This document shows positions 9,360-19,460 of a stretch of 64,000 nucleotides of DNA, in pieces (the stretch's first letter is position 1; every line of letters begins with the position of its first letter). The notes beneath the pieces were generated by a model. It was not told where the DNA came from and searched no databases. It saw nothing but the letters and a program-made list of their open reading frames with translations. The stretch comes from Meconema thalassinum (Eukaryota > Arthropoda > Insecta > Orthoptera > Tettigoniidae): positions 120,567,894-120,631,893 of the forward strand of contig OX336388.2 of the NCBI GenBank assembly GCA_946902985.2, read 5' to 3'. Both the position numbers and the translations under genes were made by a program.

Positions 9360-12300
9360 GATTTGATTTGATTTTTGATTTATTTTCACTGCTACACTTA
9401 GAGCTTAAGAGCTCCTTTACAGTAGCGCCCTACATAAAATAAGGTTAGGGCTTATACAAATAAAACATTTCACCTACATTCACAATATAAATAATCATAG
9501 TCTAACAATTATAGTAACAAAAATATAGTAACAATACAATAATAATAATATTACTAATGATAATGGAAAAATTATATACAAAAGAGTGAGAGTGCATACA
9601 GACTATCCGCCCGAAAAACAAACACCATATACTGTACAAGAAGAGCTATTGAAGTAGACAGGTTGTCAGCTATTGTCCTTGTGTTCTAATTGAACTTTGA
9701 AAAAGTATTTTAACATAATACAGTAATCACATGTGAGAGGTATACTGCTCCAAGAAGCAGGATGAAAGATGTCTTTTGAAAGCTGCAGTGCTTGCAATGT
9801 TGACGAACTTATATAAATCGAAGGTGTTGAAGAGGCGTGAGGCGGTGCAAACAAAAGATTTATTGAACTTCATGGTTCGGTGTATAGGAATCTGGAGTGT
9901 TAATTTTGTGTATCTATTTTCTCGATTATGAACAGAATGCATTGGTGTAAAGGCATTGTAGAGATATAACGGGGTCTTGGTATGTAATATTTTATGTGTC
10001 AGAATGACAACTGATAACTGCCTGTGCTCGTGGAGTTTCAGCCATTTCAGCTGCACGTAGTAAGGTGTGATATGTTCATCTCGCCTTACATCCAGAATGT
10101 ACCGAACACATGCATTCTGGACTCTTTGTAATTTGATGTTCTGTGTTTCTGGTAAATCATTGTATACAGCAGAGCCATAATCAATGATTGGAAAGATGAG
10201 AGTTTGGACGAAGAGCTTACGTATGTTAGGTGGGGTGTAAGAAACAGTTCTTTTCAGGAGATGCATAGTTGATACAACCTTCCTTACCACATTAGACGTA
10301 TTCTCTGCCCACGACAGTGTTCTATCAAATATCACTCCGAGATTATTGACAGTGTTTCTATATTTAATATTATTATCTAGTATCTTGATGGGTGGTAGTG
10401 AATTAAAATCTACTGAATTTAGAAGTTTTGTATATCCAATGGATATAAGTAGTGTTTTAGATATGTTCAAGTTAAGATTATGATTTTGGGCCCATTCACA
10501 AAGCCTGTCAATGTCTTCATTAAACAGATTTATACGATCACATGCAGTGTTAGGCGTGAGGTGAACATAGACTTGGAGGTCATCAGCGTATATATGAACA
10601 GAACTATTTCGGAATTCATTAGAAACATCGTTTATATATAGCGAGAAGCATAGTGGACCTAAGACAGATCCCTGAGGTACTCCACTTTCTACCGATTTCC
10701 AGTCTGAGGAGGAGCCATCCGCGAGGACCACTCTCTGTGTACGCATGGAAAGGTAGGATTTGAACCAGGAAAGAGCACTCTGAGAGAAGCCAAAAGATTT
10801 CAGATTTGCAAGAAGTATATTGTGGTTCACACAGTCAAAAGCCTTACTGAAATCGAAAAGACATAGGATTGTAAGCTGACACTTGTCCATAGCTGAGCGT
10901 ATATCATCGCTGACCTTTAACAATGCAGTGGTGGTACTATGACCCTTTTTAAACCCAGATTGGTAAGGATTGAACATATTAAATTTAGTTAGGTATTCAC
11001 ATACTTGTTCATGAACTATTTTCTCAAGCGCTTTACTAAGGGCACAAAGGATATTTATTGGTCTAAAGTCACTACAGCTAGTGTTTTTTTTATTTTTTGG
11101 CACTGGACGTATGTTAGCACACTTCCAAAGAGACGGGTATACTCCACTTTGTAGAGAGAAATTAAATAGATGGATATTTGGGGGTAGAAATACTTCAAGA
11201 CAGTTAGAAATAAGAGAAATTGGGATGCTATCAGGGCCTCTTGCTTTTGTACGAATTGATTTGATGGCTTTCACAATCTGGTGTGGATAAACATACATAA
11301 AGAAAAAATTTTCTTGGGCAGGGGGATGGATGGATGTGTATTTCGTGACGGTCTCTGATACTCTTAATACATCACCAATTGAGGCAACATTTGAGTAATG
11401 TTCATTTAATTGTGATGCAGAGACAGGCATCTCAACATCAGTGACTGAACTGGCACCAACTCCCAATGATTTTGCAGCACGCCATCTGGCGGAGGTGGTT
11501 TTACAGTTACTGAAGAGGTTGTACATATATTTCACTTTTGTGTTCCTGATTGTTTGTTTTGTCTTATTACGCAGAATTCTGTACTCTTCATAGTCAATGG
11601 TAAGTTTAGATTTAATAAATGTTCTACGTGCTTTATCACGTTTCTTTAAAAGCGTTTTGATTTCTTTACTGATCCACGGAGCAGAGTTATGTTTTATATC
11701 CACTTTCTTTTGCGGTGCATGCATATCATATAGTTCATTTACACAATCATTAAATAGAGTCACTTTCTCATCTATGTCAGTGGATTGGTAGAAATTCTGC
11801 CAAGGGAGTAATTCTGCATCCGTTTTAGAATCATTTAAATTAAATTTACTGAAGTCACGTACAAAGATTGATTTTGGTCGAAGTTTTGGGGTAGATAGAG
11901 AAAACACTGCGTACAGAAGATCATGGGCTGAGAATCCAGCAGCTGGTTCTTGTCCGTAGTCAACAACGAGGTCATTACAGTTTGAAGAGATAATATCGAG
12001 AGAGCTGTTACAAGTAGCTGTGTGAAATGTAGTATCGAATGGTAAACATTCAACATTACAGGAACAGAGCACATCACATACCTGTTCAGTTTCAAAAGCT
12101 CCACTACCAAACCGAGCATTAACGTCCCCAACAATAAAAACATATTTATAATCAAGAATGAACCTGTACATGTCATTCAGAAAAATATCTAGGTAGCCAG
12201 CTTTCGGTGGACGATACACACAAGCAAAGAGAATTTTAGTTTCGGTAAGAGAGATGTCAAGTATAATGTATTCAGGCCTCTTATTATATTCACCAGGAGA

Positions 12301-12594
12301 CTGACTTAGCACGTTATACTTTATGTTATCCCTAAGGTAAACTGCAACACCACCTCCACCGACGGTTAATCTGTCATTTCTAATGATTTTATAGCCTGTG
12401 AGAGAGACAGCAGCATCTGGAATTGAGGGCTTGCAAAAGGACTCACTTACTGCAATTATGTCAAAAGACGAACCACCAAAGACGTGACAAAATTCAGAAT
12501 AGTGAGAGGAGTCAACCAATGATTGAGCATTGATATGAGCAATTTTTAGGCAGTTGGTGTTTTTCAGGCTGATAGCGGAAAGTATGTCTGGAAG
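9360..12594 (-). mobile_element. LINE-2, 5'-truncated LINE inserted in LINE-1
   Basis: The minus-strand element starts abruptly at 12,594 near the N-terminus of its ORF2 and includes a full endonuclease, reverse transcriptase and C-terminal region to 9727. A 3' UTR of about 350 bp then ends in short ATC/AAATC-type repeats at 9360-9385. ORF1 and the 5' UTR are absent, as expected from incomplete target-primed reverse transcription. The residues differ throughout from LINE-1, so this is another family of the same broad CR1/Jockey group. The 3' end touches the 5.2-kb inverted-end block. Confidence 0.8.
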
Positions 12595-14925
12595 GAGTGG
12601 CTCATCAATGACTAATCCCAAAAATTTGGTAGATTTAACTCGGGGTAGACATTGGTCGTGGAAGAATAATTGCATGTCTAAAGGTAGGTTGTAGGAAGGC
12701 TTGTGAAAGACGATATAGTTAGTTTTACTTAAGTTAACTGTTAGACGGTTTTCATGCATCCATGATAGAATCAGATGTGCATCTTCCTGCATTTTCTGTT
12801 CGAGTTCATGGACAGACTTTCCACCATAGAATACATTGGTATCATCAGCAAATAGGGATATCTTACCGTTTAAATTTAGTCTACCAATGTCGTTGATAAA
12901 TATTAAAAATAATATTGGGCCTAAAACAGATCCCTGTGGCACCCCAATAGTAATTGCTTGGCAACTACTCTCAGCATTCATGCAACTAACAAATTGTTCC
13001 CTGTCTTTAAGGTAATCTACAAACCAGTGAAGTGCAGTTCCTCTCACACCAGCTGATTCTAATTTATGAATCAGTAGAGAGTGATCCACAGTGTCGAAAG
13101 CCTTTTTTAAATCTATAAATAAACCTGAAGCAAGCAATCCTGAATCTAGAGCCTCTTGAAGTCTAACAATAATATCTTCCACTGCATTGTTTGTGCTAGA
13201 GTTGGGAATGAATCCATACTGATGCTTATAGAAATAATGGTTACGAAGAAGAAATTTTAGTAGCCGGTCCTTCACTACCTTTTCTAATATTTTAGAAATA
13301 ACAGGAAGTATTGAGATAGGTCTATAATTATTAACATCATGTTTATCTGATCCCTTATAGATTGGTACTACTCGGGCCACTTTTAACTTCTTAGGAATTT
13401 TCCCTTCGCTCAAGGATTTATTTATTAATGTTGTGATATACGGTACTAACTGATGAAACAGGGTCTTAATTATGTTATTATTTAAGCCAGAAACATCCAA
13501 ACTACTACTTTTTTTAAGATCATTAATTATTTGTGAGACTTCAATTTCATCTGTGGGCTCAAGAAAAATAGAGTTGACAGGTCCTGTTACTGATTTGGTG
13601 CAATCGTTGATAGGAATTTTATCGGCAAGTGACTTACCAATACTTGTGAAATGTTCATTAAAAATTGTACAGACTTCAGTTGGATTTGTAACCAAATTAC
13701 CATTTACTTCCAGGTTAATATTACTATTATTATTGGCTTTGGTATCTGTAGATAATATTTCATTGATAATTTTCCAGTGATTATTTGTGTTGTTTAATCT
13801 ATTCAAAAAATATGCATTTTCTAGTTCTCTTCTCATTTTTGTTACTTTCTTACAGTGTGCATTATAGTCTGCAATTAGCTCCTTTGACTGATACTCACAT
13901 CCAGATCTTACTCTGATTTGCTGCCTTTTTAGTTTACTATATAACCTGTTCTTTTGATCAATTAGCTTTAAAAAATCTGGAGTTACCCATGGACAAGATG
14001 GCCTTAATCTTCCACTTGTATTATGACTCGATCTTAGGTCCCTAGTCTCACTGTTGACGTTTTCCAAATAATAGATCAATTTGTCCACTATTATTTCACA
14101 GCTATCATCATCCTTGATCTCTAATGGATTAACAGACATAAAATAATCCATGGCTTGTAAATTCCATCTTTGCGTTTGCTTATGCCTTTTATGAACTTGA
14201 GCAGTACCAGTAATAGGAATTTCAAAGTCGCATACTAAAAGGTTGTGGTCACTAAAATCACTGAATACATTATACAGGTTGCAACAATACTGTTTGTTAA
14301 TATAGATATGATCTATCAAGGTAGCACTATCAGTTGTAACTCTGGTCGGATATATTGTATTACATGCATTCTGGTTGAAACAAACACATAATTTATCAAG
14401 TTCTTCAGCTAGACGACTTTGTCCTAACTTATCTATATTTATATCTCCAACTGTAAAGCATGCTTTATTACTATACTTCATCCAAGTATCCTCAAGAATT
14501 TTAAGAAATTCAGTACCATGATTCACATTCGGGTTGTAGCAAGCTAAAATTTGGAAATCCTTACTAAAACCGATTACCTCAACAAGCAATAGATTATAGG
14601 GTGTTTTAGTATCATTAATAGACATCACTATATTTGCCTTAAGAGGCCTTTTGATGAAAATAGCTATCCCTCCCCCTCTAGTATTAACTCTTGAACAAAA
14701 GTAACCGTCATATCCATTTACATTGAAATATTTCTCCTCTTCGAGACATAACCATGTTTCAGTCAATACTATAATATCCGGGAAATTTGCTTCGGTTATA
14801 ATAATGCTGATGAACTGACTCCATTTATTCCTGATACTCTGACAGTTTGAATATAAAATTCTAAATCCGTAAGTAATTCCTTTTAGTTCTTTTAAGTTAT
14901 CTACCTGTTTTTCTACAACTTCCAT
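9727..14925 (-). CDS. Fused LINE ORF2: two endonuclease-RT modules in one frame
   Basis: A 1732-codon frame made of two LINE ORF2 proteins. Residues 1-777 belong to LINE-1: an APE-type endonuclease (YSNCQS near 27, LTETW near 55, GDIN near 160, SDHN near 225) and RT fingers/palm with VPQGSVLGP at 664 and FADD at 694-697. It breaks off after FLGLVIDE. Residues 778-1732 are LINE-2: endonuclease (HINAQS, VSESF, GDVNARF near 935, SAHDL), RT (FDFSKAFD, VPQGSVLGP, YADD at 1448-1451) and a C-terminal region. The join keeps frame by chance. The start ATG overlaps the end of ORF1 by 13 bp, the usual LINE layout. The first RT lacks its thumb, so only the second module could be a full polymerase. No internal stop is present, which implies a fairly recent insertion. 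I regard it as a TE chimera, not a host gene. Confidence 0.9.
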   Translation of the reverse strand: MEVVEKQVDNLKELKGITYGFRILYSNCQSIRNKWSQFISIIITEANFPDIIVLTETWLCLEEEKYFNVNGYDGYFCSRVNTRGGGIAIFIKRPLKANIVMSINDTKTPYNLLLVEVIGFSKDFQILACYNPNVNHGTEFLKILEDTWMKYSNKACFTVGDINIDKLGQSRLAEELDKLCVCFNQNACNTIYPTRVTTDSATLIDHIYINKQYCCNLYNVFSDFSDHNLLVCDFEIPITGTAQVHKRHKQTQRWNLQAMDYFMSVNPLEIKDDDSCEIIVDKLIYYLENVNSETRDLRSSHNTSGRLRPSCPWVTPDFLKLIDQKNRLYSKLKRQQIRVRSGCEYQSKELIADYNAHCKKVTKMRRELENAYFLNRLNNTNNHWKIINEILSTDTKANNNSNINLEVNGNLVTNPTEVCTIFNEHFTSIGKSLADKIPINDCTKSVTGPVNSIFLEPTDEIEVSQIINDLKKSSSLDVSGLNNNIIKTLFHQLVPYITTLINKSLSEGKIPKKLKVARVVPIYKGSDKHDVNNYRPISILPVISKILEKVVKDRLLKFLLRNHYFYKHQYGFIPNSSTNNAVEDIIVRLQEALDSGLLASGLFIDLKKAFDTVDHSLLIHKLESAGVRGTALHWFVDYLKDREQFVSCMNAESSCQAITIGVPQGSVLGPILFLIFINDIGRLNLNGKISLFADDTNVFYGGKSVHELEQKMQEDAHLILSWMHENRLTVNLSKTNYIVFHKPSYNLPLDMQLFFHDQCLPRVKSTKFLGLVIDEPLLPDILSAISLKNTNCLKIAHINAQSLVDSSHYSEFCHVFGGSSFDIIAVSESFCKPSIPDAAVSLTGYKIIRNDRLTVGGGGVAVYLRDNIKYNVLSQSPGEYNKRPEYIILDISLTETKILFACVYRPPKAGYLDIFLNDMYRFILDYKYVFIVGDVNARFGSGAFETEQVCDVLCSCNVECLPFDTTFHTATCNSSLDIISSNCNDLVVDYGQEPAAGFSAHDLLYAVFSLSTPKLRPKSIFVRDFSKFNLNDSKTDAELLPWQNFYQSTDIDEKVTLFNDCVNELYDMHAPQKKVDIKHNSAPWISKEIKTLLKKRDKARRTFIKSKLTIDYEEYRILRNKTKQTIRNTKVKYMYNLFSNCKTTSARWRAAKSLGVGASSVTDVEMPVSASQLNEHYSNVASIGDVLRVSETVTKYTSIHPPAQENFFFMYVYPHQIVKAIKSIRTKARGPDSIPISLISNCLEVFLPPNIHLFNFSLQSGVYPSLWKCANIRPVPKNKKNTSCSDFRPINILCALSKALEKIVHEQVCEYLTKFNMFNPYQSGFKKGHSTTTALLKVSDDIRSAMDKCQLTILCLFDFSKAFDCVNHNILLANLKSFGFSQSALSWFKSYLSMRTQRVVLADGSSSDWKSVESGVPQGSVLGPLCFSLYINDVSNEFRNSSVHIYADDLQVYVHLTPNTACDRINLFNEDIDRLCEWAQNHNLNLNISKTLLISIGYTKLLNSVDFNSLPPIKILDNNIKYRNTVNNLGVIFDRTLSWAENTSNVVRKVVSTMHLLKRTVSYTPPNIRKLFVQTLIFPIIDYGSAVYNDLPETQNIKLQRVQNACVRYILDVRRDEHITPYYVQLKWLKLHEHRQLSVVILTHKILHTKTPLYLYNAFTPMHSVHNRENRYTKLTLQIPIHRTMKFNKSFVCTASRLFNTFDLYKFVNIASTAAFKRHLSSCFLEQYTSHM

Positions 14926-15899
14926 AGAAATGATGTGAAATACAAGGTTTCCAAAGTGAGAATATCCTCAATACTTTTTACGTGAGTAATTGGGGATAAC
15001 TCATCCTTCCTTATAAAGACTTTTCCTTCCCTTGACCAAAGAAATTTGTAACCTTTCTGCCTTAGGTCCTTTGCTCTTTTGAGAAGGCCTTTAGCTTTAG
15101 GAGTTAAGTGTTCATTTACATAAACAGTTTCTCCTCCTGTGCATCCACTAACATCCGATGAGGACAGTCGCTGTACATTACGCCTTGCTTTAATTAGGTC
15201 AAGCTTCTTCCATCTGTTAACAAATCTTACCACAATGGGTCTGGGAATTGACCTATTAGCTGATGGAATCCGATGTGCAATGTCTATTTCCTCTTTGGCA
15301 ATCTCGCAGCCCACAACTTTTCCTATGTTTGACACAATGGAGTATACATCTTCTTCCCGCTGTTCAGGCACTCCATGGATTTCTACATTGTTCCTCCTGA
15401 GATATTGGTTGATGTTCTCGTTCTCCTCGCTCATATCATTTTTAACTTTACTTAACTCATTTTGGAGTTCCTTAATTTTTTCATCTCTATCCCTAAGTTC
15501 GGTTCTCAAGTCTTGAATGACTTTGGTATTAAAGTCAACACTCTCTTTTAGTCTGTTGATAACTTTATCGACAAGTTTTTCAAGAAGAGAGTCAAATAGG
15601 TCACAATCGTTCTTCACTATTCCATGAACTACAGCTTTTAGTTCATCGGAATCCCACCTTACATCGCTTGAATCGACGGTTTTATCCACGGAATCATTGT
15701 GGTTATGTTTGCAATTCTTGCAGAACCATAGTATTTCTCCCGGGTTGGCAACCATTGCTTTAAAAACGGCATTTGATACGTGCGCACAATTTAGGTGGAA
15801 CGTTTCACTGCACTTTCCATCACACTTCACATAATTTTCATTTTCTTTCAGCACTTTTTTGCATGAGTTACACGAGATTTCATTATGTTTAGGCGCCAT
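14913..15899 (-). CDS. LINE-1 ORF1: PHD finger, coiled coil, nucleic-acid-binding protein
   Basis: I take the ATG at 15,899 (MAPKHNE) as start; an upstream in-frame ATG at 15,932 would add 11 residues without domain content. The protein has about 328 residues. First comes a PHD-type zinc finger: CNSCKK, KCDGKC, FHLNC and WFCKNC give the C4-H-C3 pattern. Then a charged coiled coil (LRTELRDRDEKIKELQNELS). Then a domain beginning RRNNVEIHGVPE and continuing AHRIPS and PIVVRF, the fold seen in many LINE ORF1 and baculovirus FP-like proteins. Such proteins form multimers on LINE RNA in ribonucleoprotein particles. The stop overlaps the ORF2 start by 13 bp, so ORF2 translation may depend on termination-reinitiation; that is inference. 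Confidence 0.88.
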   Translation of the reverse strand: MAPKHNEISCNSCKKVLKENENYVKCDGKCSETFHLNCAHVSNAVFKAMVANPGEILWFCKNCKHNHNDSVDKTVDSSDVRWDSDELKAVVHGIVKNDCDLFDSLLEKLVDKVINRLKESVDFNTKVIQDLRTELRDRDEKIKELQNELSKVKNDMSEENENINQYLRRNNVEIHGVPEQREEDVYSIVSNIGKVVGCEIAKEEIDIAHRIPSANRSIPRPIVVRFVNRWKKLDLIKARRNVQRLSSSDVSGCTGGETVYVNEHLTPKAKGLLKRAKDLRQKGYKFLWSREGKVFIRKDELSPITHVKSIEDILTLETLYFTSFLWKL

Positions 15900-16013
15900 T
15901 TTGCGGGTTGGAATTCTACGAGTCCCTAGCAAGTATCTATTGTGAATGTTTTGAACATGCGTGCGTTGAATCTCCTCTGTGTTGTATGTCTTCCGAAAGT
16001 CTCGAGTGCACTC

Positions 16014-16137
16014 GTTGAGAATGCCCTGCTTCCTTTGTTACACGTAAGCTGTCTTTGTCTACTATGACGTTGCCAGTTGAGAATGCCTTGCCTCCTGTGT
16101 TACATGTAAGCAGTATCTGCCTCCTATGGCTTTTGCT
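16014..16137 (-). repeat. Two 62-bp tandem units in LINE-1 leader
   Basis: GTTGAGAATGCC begins at 16,014 and again at 16,076; the two units align along their length with a few substitutions. Tandem monomers upstream of ORF1 are a known arrangement in LINE 5' UTRs, where they can carry promoter activity. The function here is inference. Confidence 0.75.
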
Positions 16138-16656
16138 CGTTTAAGCCTTGTTTCGCCAGGTAGCGTTTTCGTCGCGGGTTTCGCTCTCTTAGTGGGCAGT
16201 TTGCAGTACACTTGTTCAACCTCGCTGTGATATCTTAACCAACTTAACAATTTGCAATTAACTTATCTTACCCTCTTTCAGGTCGATTTGCCACTTGCCT
16301 TCACGTTCGTTTGTAGTTCGAAATTTCCTCTGTCTTCCAGTGTTCTTTACTACATTCCAATGTGTCTCGATCCCGGTAAACTGATAATTTTTGACTGATG
16401 CACGCTTTGTACCACCCTTACATTACACACACGTTTTTCCCATTAGAGATCAATGGTTAAGATGGGCAACAATAACCTCGCAATTTCGTAGGTGAATTGT
16501 ACCAGTGGTACCGTATTGAGTCTGCTCAGTAACCTAAGGGCCTCGGGACCAACTATTCATATGGCAGAAATGTAAGTTAATGTTCCTCTATGTTCAGCGT
16601 GGAGCATCTTTTGGCTGATAAAATATTGGACCAAAATCCTAACCTGCCTATTTCAA

Positions 16657-16668
16657 TGCGCATGCGCA
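16657..16668. promoter_or_regulatory. NRF-1-type palindrome TGCGCATGCGCA
   Basis: An exact TGCGCATGCGCA dodecamer, the consensus for NRF-1 (Erect wing in flies), which commonly marks TATA-less promoters. It lies about 300 bp upstream of the MADF-like ORF start at 16,969, in a locally CpG-rich stretch (16,800-16,960). The promoter role is inferred from the motif alone. Confidence 0.4.
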
Positions 16669-16968
16669 AGTTGATACAGAACTTGGATGTGGAATGTATC
16701 GTGTTTGTTGCTCTTTGCTGCTCGAGGAATCCCAAACGATGCCGAAACCTTCGACTGTGCACGAAAAATGCACAGCAGTTTGTGCTCGCGTGACTTAAGG
16801 TCGGAATTCGAAGCTAGCTGCGCGCGCGCGGCACATCACGATCCATCACCTGTCGTTTTTTTCCACGCGCACTTTGAGTGTTCTCGGTTCAGATTTGGAC
16901 GGCATTGTTAGAAGTTCGTTGTTTCTCGCGCATCTGATTGCATTATTTGTGCGTTTTGAGTGGTGATA

Positions 16969-17091
16969 ATGGAGTGGTCATACGAATCTGTGATAAAACA
17001 GATCGATGCTTATCGCGAAAAGCCTCATCTGTGGGATCCTCAACATAAGGATCATTTTAAGAAACCATTAAAAGCAAATGCCTTTGTTTAA
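16969..17091 (+). pseudogene. MADF-domain N-terminal fragment
   Basis: A 40-codon frame starting ATGGAGTGG. Residues 7-30 (SVIKQIDAYREKPHLWDP then QHKDHF) match the start of a MADF domain, a Myb/SANT-like DNA-binding fold (pattern: IxxxxxxPxLWDPxHxxY). MADF proteins occur as insect transcription regulators and as the second protein of PIF/Harbinger transposons. The frame stops at TAA where the second half of the domain should begin. A GTCAGT sequence just downstream (near 17,096) looks like a splice donor but lies after the stop. It could be a decayed transposon gene or a broken first exon. No partner exon or transposase is visible nearby. Confidence 0.4.
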
Positions 17092-17398
17092 ACAGGTCAG
17101 TGTGACACCACCACCGTCGTCGTCGTTTCTTTTTGCACCAACTTTCCATTTAAAAAAGCCGCACCACTCATCACCGCAATCGCGAGGTTTTCCTCGTGTG
17201 GCGGGGACATGATTATAACCACACTCGAAACTGACTAGTGAATGTTCGTGGGTTTCTTATGGATCGCGGGAGGTTCGTCTAAATAATAATTCTGGACGAG
17301 CAGCACATGCGTGGCGCACAGTGCGCGGCGCCAAGTGTATACCCACCTTATTAAGTCGCAGGTTCTCACTATACTCCTAGCAGGATTGTTATTTGTAG
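17092..17398. other. GC-richer spacer, no gene
   Basis: About 300 bp containing a CGTCGTCGT run and scattered CpGs. No ORF or repeat that I can name; possibly part of the same decayed locus as the MADF fragment. Confidence 0.3.
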
Positions 17399-17599
17399 TT
17401 CTTCAGTCGGTCAACATGATTGTGCCCAATGAATGGGCGGGATACAAGATATAAATAATATGTAACTACACTCCTGGAAAACATTACATGTATTAATTAG
17501 ATTATCACAAATAATGGGGCAGTTTAGGATTACACGATTAGACCCTCCAGTGGCAATCATCGGATCCTGATCACTGTGTAGCGGTTGAAGTTTGCACTA
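17399..17599 (+). repeat. Direct repeat, copy 1 (pair with 19,859-20,059)
   Basis: Both copies start GTTCTTCAGTCGGT or GCTCTTCAGTCGGT and share CCCAATG.TGGGCGG, ATAATGGGGCA, TTAGGATTAC and CCTGATCACTG in the same order and at a constant offset of 2460 bp. The copies differ at many bases, so the duplication or the two insertions are old. The identity is unknown; they could be two copies of a short dispersed repeat. Confidence 0.7.
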
Positions 17600-17620
17600 A
17601 ATAATTAATTTAATTTGCTA

Positions 17621-18244
17621 CAGGGTCATTATGTGTGCGCGTGCCAGTTAACACGGCAAGCTAAGCCGGCTGTGAATAGCACAGATAGCCACCGCGCGCA
17701 CCCGGTCCAGTCGGCGCTCGGCACCCACTATCACACTTTTACCAAACATGTTCAGTAATGTGTACTTACAGAGCTCATAGGCGATGCTGAAAATGTCCTC
17801 CCTCTCTTGTAACACACACCTGACATCTTCTGATGAAAGAATGTATATCAACTCTTTTATTATTTACGGAGCCTGTTTTCTTGAATCGTTTAGCGAGCCT
17901 CCTAATTGTACTGGCATTAAGCATAGGTCTCTCTGGAAACTTGGTTCAAAAATTTCGTCTTGTTTCAGAAAAAGATTTTCTGCTTTTCATAGGCCTATAC
18001 GAATTATGAATATATACCGTACACGTTCGCGCAATGTGAATTGGTGTCTAGGCGTGACCAACAATCACAGTATCACAATACTCACTAAACGTGCAACACT
18101 AACGTCTAAGCTTTGCAAATACACGCCCATATAAATGACAAAATACGTGTGAACTAACGATATGAGTCAGCGGCCGCGATCTGCGCTAGTCACAGCCGGC
18201 TTAGCTTGCCGTGTTTACTGGCGCGCACACACATAATGACCCTG
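17621..18244. mobile_element. MITE with ~60-bp TIRs (CAGGGTCATTATGTG)
   Basis: A 624-bp element bounded by inverted repeats. The left end starts CAGGGTCATTATGTGTG at 17,621 and continues through ACACGGCAAGCTAAGCCGGC. The right end is its reverse complement and finishes at 18,244. The left flank is TA; the right flank is AA, so a TA target duplication is only partly supported. There is no transposase inside; the open frames 17,648-17,851 and 17,784-18,134 have no recognisable domain. The 5' CAGGG and the size resemble Tc1/mariner-type MITEs such as the one at 2811-3305. Confidence 0.75.
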
Positions 18245-19069
18245 AACTACAGTATTGTAGTAGTTCGTCTTGGTTGTGTTTTCAACGGTGAATTCCGTTT
18301 ATGTCTTGACGTAATAGAAATTATTTAAAAAATGTATATACACGTGTGTACAAATAAAAACAAAATAGTAGTAAGTCAACAAACATGCACTATCAAATAT
18401 TATATGCACTGTACTTACTCGACTTGTCAATTTTCACGGTGTTGGACTTATCGCGTGGCCTCTCACTAGAAAACTGATGAGATAAGCGTCCAAGCTACGT
18501 TAGGTGTGCGTGACGTCATGTGCGACCTCTGTTGTCTGAACTTTGTAACTGAGGCTGTGAAATGAATGTTTTGTGACTGAGGTTGGAATGACAATTTTCA
18601 AAACGGTGTATGTTACGGATTCTGGGTAACTTTCATACTATCACAGGCCAAGTTACATCGTCTGCCACAGAATAAGAAACTTCTCATATAGGCTGCCACC
18701 CGGTCTAATAGACGATTATAGGTTCCATGCTATATTAGACCACCTATATTCAGGTCTCAGTTTGTATGAAAAATAAACACATAGTGCATCCTTCACCTAT
18801 AACATATTTACCCTTAAAAACCCCTTCCCGTGTGCATTCATTGCCTCACTTTTATTCGTGTGGATTTAATTTTTTATTTAGCAGCATGTAAAGTGGTGAT
18901 CTTTCTAAAAATATGTATTCATTCAGAATTGCTGGGTTCGTTTTCTTCGCTAGATATAGTTCAATGGATTCTTTAATGTCGAGAGCTTTTTCCTTTGCTT
19001 GTAGAATTTGGCTTAAGTAACAATACCCCCCCATTGATCGACCTTTGTTACGTTACGTGATCGTTCACC
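18245..19069. other. No gene seen
   Basis: About 800 bp without a convincing frame or motif. A 60-codon minus-strand frame (18,852-19,034) has no recognisable domain and is left uncalled. Confidence 0.35.
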
Positions 19070-19460
19070 GAATTCTGTCTTCGCAGTCAAGTACGGAGAA
19101 ATATCGAGATGTTACACGATCGGCGCTGATCTCAGACGTTTGACGAGATACGCCTAGTCTTCACGGTAGAACACAGAAATATCGCGATTAACACAATCAG
19201 TCGTTTGACAAGATTTCCATTGTCCTTGAGGTTGGGCACGGGAAATTAAAGTTTAAAACGCAATCGGTGCCGCTTGCTCTCCGTTTGACAAAAATCTAGT
19301 TGTCCTTGTCATCGAATGCGTAGAAATATCGCGATGTTACGCAATCGCCACAGTTCTCGGCCGTTTTACGAGATTCACGTTGTCTTCGCGTTTGGACACT
19401 GAGAACGCGATATCATGCAATCGGCACCGTACCCGGCCGTTCAAAGATTGTCTGCAAGTC
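19070..19460. repeat. Degenerate ~80-bp tandem array, five units
   Basis: Units containing AGAAATATCGCGATGTTACG then CAATCGGC, a CCGTTTGACGAGAT block and GTCTTCGCG begin at 19,097, 19,175, 19,241, 19,322 and 19,401 (spacings 78, 66, 81, 79). Units are diverged and one is shortened. A possible sixth, weak unit lies near 19,620. Confidence 0.65.

Larger units (their letters stand above)
12595..16137 (-). mobile_element. LINE-1 5' portion (5' UTR, ORF1, ORF2 to RT palm)
   Basis: Contains a 5' leader with two 62-bp tandem units (16,014-16,137), ORF1 (15,899-14,913) and ORF2 up to the RT palm. The break at 12,594/12,595 is the LINE-2 insertion; the remaining ORF2 C-terminus lies at 4139-3475. I cannot set the exact 5' end, which lies at or beyond 16,137. 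A two-ORF LINE with a PHD-finger ORF1 fits the CR1/Jockey group. Confidence 0.75.

Noticed and set aside
16590..16911. Two overlapping 67-74-codon plus-strand frames
   Set aside because: They overlap in different phases and have no domain; they sit in the CpG-rich stretch upstream of the MADF fragment.
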